Shown: piece by piece, positions 1 through 6,909 of the stretch
Position numbering within the stretch: the first letter of the stretch is position 1
Layout: each line of letters begins with the position of its first letter
Program-made: the position numbers and the translations under genes
Notes under the pieces: generated by a model
Told to the model about the DNA's origin: nothing
Databases searched by the model: none
What the model saw: the letters and a program-made list of their open reading frames with translations, nothing else
Source of the DNA: Aquificaceae bacterium
GTDB lineage: Bacteria; Aquificota; Aquificia; Aquificales; Aquificaceae
Assembly (NCBI GenBank): GCA_027014185.1
Contig: JALWEK010000140.1
Location: forward strand, 1-9,951
Length of the DNA stretch: 9,951 bases
Direction of reading: 5' to 3'

Positions 1-2
1 GG

Positions 3-548
3 ATACTCTCCTTCATACTGTCTGAGATAGTTATATTTGGAACCATATTCGCCTACTTCTGGATGGCCAGAACAGCTCACGCCGATAAGTGGCACGAGTG
101 GGTTCCGGAAGGTATAAGCCTCGGTATGGCAGGGCTCCTGACCCTAATACTGTGGGCATCGAGCTTCACGATCTTCAAGGCTGAGCTGGCCCTTGAGGAA
201 GAGGGAGACAACGGTAAGGCGCTGATGTGGACCTTCCTGACGTTAGTGCTGGGCGGACTCTTCGTAGTTCTCCACGTAAGGGAATGGATGCACCTATGGA
301 GTGAGGGCTTTACGCTTAGTGCAAGCGCGTACGGAACAGGATTTTACGCACTCACCGGACTCCACACCTCTCACGTCCTCGTAGGTCTCATATCCCAGAT
401 ATACGCCATGTGGCTGCTGGCTACAGGTAGAATGAATAAGGATAAGCCCACTATGATGAAGGCGGTCTCCGCATACTGGCACTTCGTTGATGTTATGTGG
501 ATGCTCGTTGCTGGAACAGCTTACCTCGTAGGATCTGCGGCGATATGA
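3..548 (+). CDS. coxC: Cytochrome c oxidase subunit III, 5' end outside window (partial)
   Basis: Subunit III of a heme-copper cytochrome c oxidase, an integral membrane subunit with no metal that stabilises subunit I. The frame is open from base 3, and the residues before the first ATG (63) already read as a subunit III helix (FILSEIVIFGTIFAYFW), so the real start lies upstream and 63 is not the start. The visible 181 residues hold about five membrane helices (roughly 2-20, 40-58, 75-92, 113-137, 156-178). Family signatures are the SE pair of the first visible helix (residues 7-8), GLHTSHV (119-125) and YWHFVDVMW (158-166). The stop overlaps the next gene's ATG in an ATGA, indicating translational coupling to the SCO gene. 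Family assignment is secure. The short family of five-helix subunit III proteins is an alternative length class, but that cannot be judged without the N-terminus. Confidence 0.93.
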   Translation: MLSFILSEIVIFGTIFAYFWMARTAHADKWHEWVPEGISLGMAGLLTLILWASSFTIFKAELALEEEGDNGKALMWTFLTLVLGGLFVVLHVREWMHLWSEGFTLSASAYGTGFYALTGLHTSHVLVGLISQIYAMWLLATGRMNKDKPTMMKAVSAYWHFVDVMWMLVAGTAYLVGSAAI

Positions 549-1348
549 TGATGAAGTTCCTGGTCGCTCTGCTCCTTACTGTTGGCGTGGTGCTCGCCGA
601 GGCGGTGGGTCCCACGAACGTTATAAGGGAAGATTTCTTCGATCCGTCGCTCCTCAAGATCGACGAGAAGAGGTACCTCGGCAACTTCGTTGCCAACATC
701 GATGTTATTCTCGAGGACGGAAAGAGGGTCAAGCTATACGATCTGATCTCACAAAAGCCTACCATACTGCTCTTTTCCTACTACACCTGTGAGGGATCCT
801 GCCCTATCAGGATAGACAACCTCAACAAGCTTATAAAGAGCTCCAGATCCCTCAAGAACAGAGACTTCAACGTTCTCGTTCTTTCCTTCGACAGGAGGGA
901 CACCCTGGAGACCCTTAAGAAGTTCAGGAAGCTTCACGGCCCGTTCACAGCCCAGTGGATCTTCGGCCTGATACCGGAGGGGGACATAGATACGCTGACG
1001 GGTAGTGTGGGCTTTAGGTTCTTTTACTCTGAAAGGGACAAGACCTTCGTTCACACTAACGTTTACGTGTTCCTCGCTCCGGATGGGAGGATAACCAGGT
1101 ACCTTTTCGGGATAAACCCGAAGGAGAAGGACGTGAGAATATCCCTCGCGGAGGCCGAGGGAGGAAGGATCTCTGCGAACTCGGTGGTGGACCTGGCCCT
1201 CCTGGTCTGCTACACCTACGATCCTTCCAGGAGTACTTTCGTGGTGAACCCGGCGATCATATTCGGCGGCGTTGGTTTTGCTGCCCTTGGAAGCGTTATC
1301 TTGCTCGCTTTTATCTCTAACAAGCTGGTCAGAAGGGAGGTGCGATGA
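545..1348 (+). CDS. SCO1/SenC-family copper chaperone (first copy), C-terminally anchored
   Basis: A thioredoxin-fold SCO protein that delivers copper to, or reduces the cysteines of, the CuA site of subunit II in the periplasm. With the start at 545 it has 267 residues: a hydrophobic signal peptide (about 1-20), the copper motif CEGSC (Cys82, Cys86), the distal ligand His170 in FVHTN, and a C-terminal membrane helix (about 234-257) followed by a basic tail. The frame stays open upstream to 497, but 545 (ATGA overlap with the subunit III stop) puts the signal peptide at the very N-terminus; ATGs at 548 and 551 are also possible. Many SCO proteins are held by an N-terminal helix, so signal peptide plus C-terminal anchor is a distinct layout. 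It lies between subunit III and subunit II genes, which supports dedicated service to this oxidase. All three copper ligands are present. Confidence 0.92.
   Translation: MMMKFLVALLLTVGVVLAEAVGPTNVIREDFFDPSLLKIDEKRYLGNFVANIDVILEDGKRVKLYDLISQKPTILLFSYYTCEGSCPIRIDNLNKLIKSSRSLKNRDFNVLVLSFDRRDTLETLKKFRKLHGPFTAQWIFGLIPEGDIDTLTGSVGFRFFYSERDKTFVHTNVYVFLAPDGRITRYLFGINPKEKDVRISLAEAEGGRISANSVVDLALLVCYTYDPSRSTFVVNPAIIFGGVGFAALGSVILLAFISNKLVRREVR
1335..1340 (+). promoter_or_regulatory. Ribosome binding site that bears on the subunit II start
   Basis: GGGAGG lies inside the end of the SCO gene. Two consecutive ATGs follow at 1345 (gap 4) and 1348 (gap 7). Spacing favours 1348, while 1345 gives the ATGA overlap typical of this operon. 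The two differ by one methionine only. Confidence 0.6.
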
Positions 1349-2058
1349 TGGAGCAGGTTTTCGCTTACCCGGCCAAGTGGTGGAGCGAAGCCGTGACCGT
1401 ATGGCTCGTGGTCGCGGTGGTGATCTACGTGATCGTTGCTATCCCGGGTCTGTACTTCATAATGAAGTACAGGTTCAAGCCCGGCGAGAGGGAGATAGGT
1501 GATCACGAAAAGCACGGACACTGGGGACTTGAAGCCCTTTGGACCATAGTCCCCACGATAATAGTCTTGGTTCTTGCCACATACTCCTTCGCTGTCTTTA
1601 AGAAGCAGAGAACAGCTCCCCCCGATGCGATGACCATCAAGGTTACCGGCTTCATGTGGGGCTGGCAGACCGAGTATCTCGATGAGAAAGGGAACACGAT
1701 AAAGACCGTGGTGACCTCCTTCAACCCTACGAGCTACGAAGTTCCCGAAGATCAGAAGATAGTGGTTCCGGCAGGTAAACCCGTCAAGGCCCTACTTACC
1801 TCCCTAGATGTCATACACTCCTTCTACGTTATGCCCGCGAGGATTACGGAGGACATGGTCCCCGGTAGGATTACCCACCTCTGGTTCCAGATCAACAAAC
1901 CCGGAGAGTACTGGATATTCTGCAGGGAGTTCTGCGGAACGGGACACTCCCACATGTTCACCAAGCTAAAGGTGGTTCCCCCGGAACAGTTCGCTCTGTG
2001 GCTCAAGGGTGAGACCAACCTTGCTGACAAGTCCTCTCAAATAAAGGGGAATCTTTAA
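1345..2058 (+). CDS. coxB: Cytochrome c oxidase subunit II with CuA site (A-type oxidase)
   Basis: Accepts electrons from cytochrome c at the binuclear CuA centre on the periplasmic side and passes them to subunit I. The 237 residues show two membrane helices (about 18-40 and 64-85), the aromatic stretch FMWGWQTEY (103-111) used in electron transfer, and a cupredoxin domain. The CuA ligands are complete: His158, Cys193, Glu195 (backbone), Cys197, His201 and Met204 in CREFCGTGHSHM. The protein ends about 33 residues after the last ligand, so there is no fused cytochrome c domain of the caa3 kind. The start is 1345 or 1348. Subunit I follows after 12 bp. Assignment is secure. Confidence 0.97.
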   Translation: MMEQVFAYPAKWWSEAVTVWLVVAVVIYVIVAIPGLYFIMKYRFKPGEREIGDHEKHGHWGLEALWTIVPTIIVLVLATYSFAVFKKQRTAPPDAMTIKVTGFMWGWQTEYLDEKGNTIKTVVTSFNPTSYEVPEDQKIVVPAGKPVKALLTSLDVIHSFYVMPARITEDMVPGRITHLWFQINKPGEYWIFCREFCGTGHSHMFTKLKVVPPEQFALWLKGETNLADKSSQIKGNL

Positions 2059-2070
2059 GGAGGTTGTGAG

Positions 2071-3684
2071 ATGAGAGAGGCCATATCTGTCCCTTACTTC
2101 GGCGCGAGCCTCAAGGAATGGCTCTTTACCACAGACCATAAGAAGATAGGTATCCTCTACCTGACTACCTCCTACATATTCTTCCTGGTGGCCGGTTTGT
2201 TTGGTCTGATAATAAGGCTCGAGCAGACCTCTCCCGGTATTCAGTATGTCCAGCCTGACTTCTACAACTACCTGCTAACTGGACACGGAGCCGTACTGCT
2301 CCTGTGGTGGGCGATAGCCTCCCACATAGGTGGTTTCGGTAACTTCCTGCTGCCCCTGATGATAGGGGCTAAGGACGTGGCCTTCCCGAGGCTCAACGCC
2401 CTCAGCTGGTGGGCCTTCTTCGGGGCGAGCGTACTGGTCCTTCTAACCCTAATTCCCGGAAACCACATAAAGATGATGTGGACCGGATACCCTCCCTACT
2501 CGACCACCGGTGACGCCGGTGTAACGGCCCTCTATGTCTTCATAATCCACCTCATAGGGGTATCTTCCATAGCAACCGCTGTGAACTTTATAACCACCTA
2601 CATAAAGATGAGGGCTCCCGGGATAAACTTCTGGAACACAAACATGTTCGTCCACTGCCTTATAGCCGCCAACGTGATACAGCTAGTCGGTGTTCCCTCT
2701 CTCGCGGGAGCGGTTACTATGCTCCTCCTCGACAAGTATCTGGGAACCAACTTCTACAATCCCACGAAGGGAGGAGATCCGCTTCTGTACCAGAACGTCT
2801 TCTGGTTCTACTCACACCCGGTCGTTTACGTTCAGATACTGCCTGTCTTCGGTTTCTTCTCCGAGCTGGTCCCGACCTTTGCAAGGAGACCACTCTTCGG
2901 TTACAAAACGATGATATTCGCCGTGTGGGGAATAACCCTCCTGAGCTTCATGGTCTGGATCCATCACATGTTCGTCTCAGGTGTTCCCGACTGGGCTAGG
3001 GTGATAATGTCCTACACAACGATACTGATCGCGGTTCCTACAGGAATAAAGATCTTCAACTGGATGGGAACGCTCCACGGCGGGGCGATAATACTCAGGT
3101 CCCCGATGCTCTATGCCCTCGGTGGTATATTCATGTTCCTCATAGGTGGTCTCACCGGAATTCCCAACTCGATGGTCGCCATAGACCTAGGTATATCCGA
3201 CTCCCTCTTTATAGTTGGGCACTTCCACTACGTCCTGGGAATGGCACTTACCCTCGGACTATTCGGGGCGATAATCTACTGGTTTCCGAAGATGACGGGG
3301 AGGATGTACCCGGAAGGCCTTGGTAAGCTGTCCTTCTGGCTCACCTTCATAGGGGCTAACCTCTTCTACTTCTTCCAGATGGTGGTGGGTATGCTCGGCA
3401 ACCCCAGAAGGTATCCCGACTATCCACCTATCCCCGAGTGGGTGACCCTGCACCAGATACAGACTCTCGGAGCTTTGATACTCGGTCTCGGAGTGCTCGT
3501 GTTCACCATAGGAATAATCAAGGGGCTTCTCAGCGGCGAGAAGGCTCCCGATAACCCCTGGCAGTCACAATCCCTCGAGTGGAGGATACCTTCACCCGCT
3601 CCCGTTGATAACTTCGGTGAGGAGCATCCCAAGGTAGAGCCCGATTACCACCCCTATAAATACGGCGCACCTCCCGCCTTTTAA
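2071..3684 (+). CDS. coxA: Cytochrome c oxidase subunit I, A2 type (YS motif)
   Basis: Catalytic subunit that reduces oxygen to water at the heme-CuB centre and pumps protons. It has 537 residues and about 12 membrane helices. Visible ligands: His72 and His386 (low-spin heme), His384 (high-spin heme), His249, His298 and His299 (CuB), with Tyr253 in place for the His-Tyr crosslink. The helix-VI sequence is WFYSHPVVY: the glutamate of A1 oxidases (HPEVY) is Val251, and Tyr247-Ser248 form the YS motif that defines subtype A2. K-pathway Lys327 (PTGIK), and Asp102 with Asn109 at the D-pathway entrance (KDVAFPRLN), are present. A hydrophilic Pro-rich tail (about 490-537) follows the last helix. Start: AAGGAGGT at 2057-2064 precedes ATG 2071. 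It is the last gene of its operon, with a terminator 31 bp after the stop. Confidence 0.97.
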   Translation: MREAISVPYFGASLKEWLFTTDHKKIGILYLTTSYIFFLVAGLFGLIIRLEQTSPGIQYVQPDFYNYLLTGHGAVLLLWWAIASHIGGFGNFLLPLMIGAKDVAFPRLNALSWWAFFGASVLVLLTLIPGNHIKMMWTGYPPYSTTGDAGVTALYVFIIHLIGVSSIATAVNFITTYIKMRAPGINFWNTNMFVHCLIAANVIQLVGVPSLAGAVTMLLLDKYLGTNFYNPTKGGDPLLYQNVFWFYSHPVVYVQILPVFGFFSELVPTFARRPLFGYKTMIFAVWGITLLSFMVWIHHMFVSGVPDWARVIMSYTTILIAVPTGIKIFNWMGTLHGGAIILRSPMLYALGGIFMFLIGGLTGIPNSMVAIDLGISDSLFIVGHFHYVLGMALTLGLFGAIIYWFPKMTGRMYPEGLGKLSFWLTFIGANLFYFFQMVVGMLGNPRRYPDYPPIPEWVTLHQIQTLGALILGLGVLVFTIGIIKGLLSGEKAPDNPWQSQSLEWRIPSPAPVDNFGEEHPKVEPDYHPYKYGAPPAF

Positions 3685-3715
3685 AACCTCGAGCAACCTC
3701 CTGAGCCGTTCCGTT

Positions 3716-3743
3716 CGAGGGGCATCCCGCCCCTCGCTCTTTT
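3716..3743 (+). terminator. Intrinsic terminator of the first oxidase operon
   Basis: A perfect 8-bp GC-rich stem (CGAGGGGC 3716-3723, loop ATCCC, GCCCCTCG 3729-3736) is followed by CTCTTTT (3737-3743). This is a textbook Rho-independent layout, 31 bp after the subunit I stop. Confidence 0.88.
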
Positions 3744-3770
3744 AAAAAACATTAAAAAATGATTAAAAAG
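3741..3770 (+). promoter_or_regulatory. Phased A-tract repeats, UP-element-like
   Basis: Three similar A-rich blocks (TTTAAAAAAC at 3741, ATTAAAAAAT at 3751, ATTAAAAAG at 3762) recur every 10-11 bp, one helical turn. They lie about 16-45 bp upstream of the -35 box of the next promoter, where RNA polymerase alpha-subunit contacts or intrinsic bending could raise promoter strength. The first block overlaps the T-tract of the terminator. Spacing and sequence are visible; the function is inferred. Confidence 0.4.
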
Positions 3771-3785
3771 TAATATTTCTTGGGC

Positions 3786-3813
3786 TTGATTCTTTCTTGA
3801 ACATGCGTATAAT
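3786..3813 (+). promoter_or_regulatory. Sigma70-type promoter of the ba3 oxidase operon
   Basis: TTGATT (3786-3791), a 16-bp spacer and a consensus TATAAT (3808-3813) predict a transcript start near 3820. A second possible -35, TTGAAC at 3797, is too close to the -10 to be used. It is the only strong promoter-like element in the 171-bp gap between the two oxidase operons, so the operons are probably transcribed separately. Confidence 0.75.
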
Positions 3814-3819
3814 TTTTCT

Positions 3820-3841
3820 TTAGTTAGGTATTACTAACTAA
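3820..3841. promoter_or_regulatory. Inverted repeat at the transcript start, probable operator
   Basis: TTAGTTAG (3820-3827), 6 bp, CTAACTAA (3834-3841): a perfect 8-bp inverted repeat whose half-sites are themselves tandem TTAG. It begins about 7 bp after the -10 box and ends 2 bp before the AGGAGG ribosome site, so a bound dimer would block initiation or early elongation. It lacks a T-tract and GC pairs, so it is unlikely to be a terminator. The symmetry suits a winged-helix (for example MarR-like) or similar dimeric repressor; the regulator is not in the window. Confidence 0.55.
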
Positions 3842-3855
3842 CAGGAGGATGAGCC

Positions 3856-3975
3856 ATGGGAGAGAAAGAGGAGTTCTTCCCTTCGGGGGCTGTAAGTTTC
3901 TTCGTCCTATTGATCGGCTTTTACGTCTTCCTGTGGGGCCTGGTTTATCTCCTGCTACTTTCCTTCGCCGATTGA
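3856..3975 (+). CDS. ba3-type oxidase subunit IIa, single-helix small protein
   Basis: A 39-residue protein with a charged N-terminus (MGEKEEFF), one hydrophobic helix (about 12-37) and a short acidic end. Subunit IIa of the Thermus thermophilus ba3 oxidase has the same design (34 residues, one helix, charged N-terminus) and packs against subunits I and II. It is too short for most gene finders. Coding is supported by AGGAGG at 3843-3848, 7 bp before the ATG, by its place as first gene of the operon, and by a stop that overlaps the ribosome site of the next gene (12 bp to the next ATG). Function rests on position, size and hydropathy, not on a diagnostic motif. Confidence 0.85.
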   Translation: MGEKEEFFPSGAVSFFVLLIGFYVFLWGLVYLLLLSFAD

Positions 3976-3987
3976 GGAGGTGTAGAG

Positions 3988-4449
3988 ATGGACAGAGCTG
4001 AGAGGAACGCTCTAACGGTCGCAATAGGTCTGCTGCTCTTCTTCTTCGTTCTTATTGTCTATGCGGCGAAGGGCCTGAAGATCGACCTACCCACATGTAT
4101 AACAGACGTCCAGCCTTTCAAGGAAGGAAAACTGATACAGCACGCTCCAAACAGATACGAGCTCCACGTTGTAGCCAGGATGTGGTACTTCGACTTCAAC
4201 CAGGGCAGCACCGAAATAGAGATCCCCGCCGGATCTGTGGTGGACATATACCTAACCTCCGCGGACGTGGTTCACGGCATGCACGTAAACGGTACCACCG
4301 TAAACCTGATGGCCATACCTGGGACGGTGAACTACGCCAGGTACAAGTTCGAAAAACCGGGTGTTTACCACGTGGTCTGCCACGAGTTCTGCGGTGTAGG
4401 GCATCATGCCATGCAGGGAAAGATAGTGGTGAAGGAGGTTGAAAGATGA
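3988..4449 (+). CDS. ba3-type cytochrome c oxidase subunit II with CuA site
   Basis: Short subunit II of a B-class oxidase, taking electrons from cytochrome c at the outer membrane face. Its 153 residues carry one N-terminal membrane helix (about 9-27), as in Thermus ba3, where the second helix is supplied by subunit IIa. A cupredoxin domain follows with all CuA ligands: His96 (VVHGMH), Cys131, Glu133, Cys135, His139 and Met142 in CHEFCGVGHHAM. It is about 85 residues shorter than the subunit II of the upstream operon. Start 3988 follows GAGGAGGT at 3974-3981. The stop overlaps the subunit I start in an ATGA, so the two are probably translationally coupled. Confidence 0.96.
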   Translation: MDRAERNALTVAIGLLLFFFVLIVYAAKGLKIDLPTCITDVQPFKEGKLIQHAPNRYELHVVARMWYFDFNQGSTEIEIPAGSVVDIYLTSADVVHGMHVNGTTVNLMAIPGTVNYARYKFEKPGVYHVVCHEFCGVGHHAMQGKIVVKEVER

Positions 4450-6197
4450 GAGTGGAAGGAGGAATAAGGTTCATAATACTGAGCGAGGTCGTCTTTCCCA
4501 TACTCCTTCTAATATTCGGTGTATACCACGGAGTAATGCAGGTTCTCTACAGGGCGGGGGTTATAAAGGCCGACTCCTTCTTGGGCATAGATTACTACCA
4601 GGGTCTTACCCTCCACGGAGTAATAAACGCGATAGTCTTTACCACCTTCTTCGCTGTGGCCTTCGGAAACGCGGTGGTACTGTATCTGCTGAAAAAACCC
4701 TTAAGGCCCGCCGTTCAATGGCTCTCTTGGATTCTAATGGTTGGCGGCACGCTTATGGCTGCCTGGGCCATGTTCACAAAGAAAGCCACGGTTCTGTACA
4801 CCTTCTACCCTCCCCTGATAGCCCACTGGACCTTCTACATAGGTACGGTGATCCTTGTCGTCGGTTCTCTAATACCCTTCTTCTTCGACTGGATACCCAA
4901 CGCCGTGGCCTGGAAGAGGGAGAACCCGGACAAAAAGATACCCCTCGCCGTATTCGGGGTTTTCGTGAACCACATACTCTGGACAATAATGATCGTCCCG
5001 GTAGCGATAGAGATACTCTTCCAGCTCTTCCCCCTTTCGGTAGGCTGGGTGGACGAGATAAATCCACTACTTGCGAGGACCCTCTTCTGGTTCTTCGGAC
5101 ATCCTGTAGTTTACTTCTGGCTACTTCCCGCCTACGTGATGCTATATACAATGCTTCCGAAGATAGCCTCGGAGAAGGGAAAGCTGTACTCCGATCCTGC
5201 TGGTAGGCTTGCCTTCATACTGTTCCTTCTCTTCTCCTTACCTGTGGGATTACACCACCAGTTCACCGAGCCCGGAATAAGCAACGCCTGGAAGTTGATC
5301 CACGCTATATTCACCTTCTGTGTGGCCCTCCCGAGCCTTATAACGGCCTTCACCGTAGCTGCCTCCCTCGAATACTCGGCGAAAGCCGAGGACTCCTCTG
5401 TGAAGAACTCCAAGTTCTACTGGTGGACCCGTCTTCCTTACCTGAGACTCGAGGGTGATAAGTGGCTCTTCTCTTACCTCTTCGCTGGACTCGTTCTATT
5501 CTTTTTCGGAGGTATAACTGGCATAGTGAACGCCTCCTACAACCTGAACCTCGCCGTCCACAACACAGCTTACGTGCCAGGACACTTCCACACTACAGTT
5601 GGAGGTCTCGTGCTCCTTTCCTTCCTGGGTATGTCGCTCTACATGGTGTCCAAGCTGAGAGGAACGGACGTTAAGTTCAAAGGTCTTGCGGCCCTTGCCC
5701 CGTACTTCTGGATGCAGGGTATGTTCATGTTCTCCTACGCTATGATGGTGGGCGGCGCTCTCGAAGGTTTTCCCAGAAGGACGAACGCGGGCCTCACATA
5801 CCTCAACCCCGACTCTCCCCTCTACAGACCCGAGTGGGTAGGATACGCCCAGCTCTCGGTCGTTGGCGGTGCCCTATTGGGGATAGGTTTCGTGCTCTTC
5901 CTCGTTGCCTTCTTTGGGACCCTTCTGGCTCCTAAGGTTAGGGAGTCGGTGGTTGAGTTTCCCATAGCGGAGGCCTATCACGACGCCCCAACCCCAGTCC
6001 TGAACAACCTCAAGGGATGGACCGTAGCGGCGGTTCTGCTCGCCGTTCTCTCATACATACCTCCCCTGTACGACGTTACCCAGAGGGGAGTCTTCTACAA
6101 CTCACCGGCTTACAACGAGCAGTTCCCAATGCCTCTGAAACAGCTTCAGCAGACAGAAGCAGAGACCAAGGAACTCTCTATGAAGGAGGAGAGGTGA
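4446..6197 (+). CDS. ba3/B-type cytochrome c oxidase subunit I
   Basis: Catalytic subunit of a B-family heme-copper oxidase, expected to have high oxygen affinity and one proton pathway. It has 583 residues and about 13 membrane helices. Ligands: His57 and His382 (low-spin heme), His380 (high-spin heme), His219, His270 and His271 (CuB), with Tyr223 in GHPVVY for the crosslink. Family marks match Thermus ba3: FWLLPAY (224-230), LPVGLHHQF (265-273) and VHNTAYVPGHFH (371-382). K-pathway-equivalent residues are Tyr230, Tyr234, Ser297 and Thr300. There is no helix-VI glutamate. AAGGAGGTT at 4432-4440 precedes ATG 4446. A hydrophilic C-terminal tail (about 560-583) is Gln/Glu/Lys-rich. The SCO gene begins 1 bp after the stop. 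Confidence 0.97.
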   Translation: MRVEGGIRFIILSEVVFPILLLIFGVYHGVMQVLYRAGVIKADSFLGIDYYQGLTLHGVINAIVFTTFFAVAFGNAVVLYLLKKPLRPAVQWLSWILMVGGTLMAAWAMFTKKATVLYTFYPPLIAHWTFYIGTVILVVGSLIPFFFDWIPNAVAWKRENPDKKIPLAVFGVFVNHILWTIMIVPVAIEILFQLFPLSVGWVDEINPLLARTLFWFFGHPVVYFWLLPAYVMLYTMLPKIASEKGKLYSDPAGRLAFILFLLFSLPVGLHHQFTEPGISNAWKLIHAIFTFCVALPSLITAFTVAASLEYSAKAEDSSVKNSKFYWWTRLPYLRLEGDKWLFSYLFAGLVLFFFGGITGIVNASYNLNLAVHNTAYVPGHFHTTVGGLVLLSFLGMSLYMVSKLRGTDVKFKGLAALAPYFWMQGMFMFSYAMMVGGALEGFPRRTNAGLTYLNPDSPLYRPEWVGYAQLSVVGGALLGIGFVLFLVAFFGTLLAPKVRESVVEFPIAEAYHDAPTPVLNNLKGWTVAAVLLAVLSYIPPLYDVTQRGVFYNSPAYNEQFPMPLKQLQQTEAETKELSMKEER

Positions 6198-6198
6198 G

Positions 6199-6909
6199 AT
6201 GCGTTTTCCGGCTCCCCTCATCCCCCTTTTTTTCCTTTTTCTTTTTTCCTTCGCAGGGGCCCAGACCGGGGGGACAGGGATACCTCCCAACGAGAGCAGA
6301 ACCCTTGGAAACCAGGTTCCCGACGTAGTTCTGGTGGATTCAGAAGGGAAAGAATTCAACCTATACCAGCTTAAAGGGAAACCAGTTGTCCTGAGCCCGA
6401 TATACACCCACTGCACCTCGGCCTGCCCCATAATCACCGAGAGCCTGAAGAAAACCGTCGGGCTTTTTGGAAAGCCGGGTAAGGACTTCTACATACTCAG
6501 CTTAACCTTCGATCCAAAGGACTCTATCGCGGACCTCAAGAGGTTCAAGAGGGAGCATTCCCTGGGCAAGGAGTGGAAGGTTGTTATGGTGAAGGATAAA
6601 TCCCAGCTCTTCGAGCTCCTCGATGCGATAGATTTCAGGTTCGCTACCCTCCCTAACAGGGAGTTCGTCCATCCCAACCTGATAGTTTTCCTCGACAAGG
6701 ACATGGTAATAAGAAAGTACATGTACGGTGTCACTTTCGACAGGCTGGAGTTCGCGAACGCCCTGAGGATCGCGAGGGGTGAGGTAGCCTTACCCGAAAA
6801 GTTCAGAGGCTATCTGTTCCTGGTAGGTATGCTCGGCTTTGTGGGAACCGTCATATTCACGATCGTGAGGATAACACAGCTCCGCTACAGGAGGAAGGTA
6901 GCTGCGTAG
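6199..6909 (+). CDS. SCO1/SenC-family copper chaperone (second copy), C-terminally anchored
   Basis: Second SCO protein, probably maturing the CuA site of the ba3 oxidase. Its 236 residues comprise a very hydrophobic signal peptide (about 5-21, rich in Phe and Leu, likely cut near AGAQ), the copper motif CTSAC (Cys72, Cys76), distal His158 in FVHPN, and a C-terminal membrane helix (about 203-226) with a basic tail. The layout repeats that of the first SCO, and the two share local patterns (FV-H-x-N, R-K/R-Y-x-Y/F-G), so they are likely ancient duplicates with different loops. The start is 1 bp after the subunit I stop, with AAGGAGGAGAGG just upstream. The last 25 bp overlap the 3' end of the opposite-strand uppP gene. 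Confidence 0.92.
   Translation: MRFPAPLIPLFFLFLFSFAGAQTGGTGIPPNESRTLGNQVPDVVLVDSEGKEFNLYQLKGKPVVLSPIYTHCTSACPIITESLKKTVGLFGKPGKDFYILSLTFDPKDSIADLKRFKREHSLGKEWKVVMVKDKSQLFELLDAIDFRFATLPNREFVHPNLIVFLDKDMVIRKYMYGVTFDRLEFANALRIARGEVALPEKFRGYLFLVGMLGFVGTVIFTIVRITQLRYRRKVAA

Noticed and set aside
63..65. ATG as the start of subunit III
   Set aside because: The frame is open to the window edge and the residues before it form a conserved subunit III helix, so it is an internal methionine.
3786..3802. TTGATTCTTTCTTGAAC as an FNR-type box
   Set aside because: An FNR site needs TTGAT-N4-ATCAA; the second half is TTGAA in direct orientation, so there is no dyad. It is better read as the -35 region.
4439..5206. 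Long open frame (255 residues) on the + strand over the ba3 subunit I gene
   Set aside because: It overlaps a gene with every heme and copper ligand in another frame, and its translation is Arg/Ser-rich and low in recognisable structure; a shadow of biased codon use.
6217..6251. T-rich tract as a terminator or slippage site
   Set aside because: It codes the Phe/Leu-rich signal peptide of the second SCO protein in a continuous frame, with no hairpin upstream; composition follows from the peptide.
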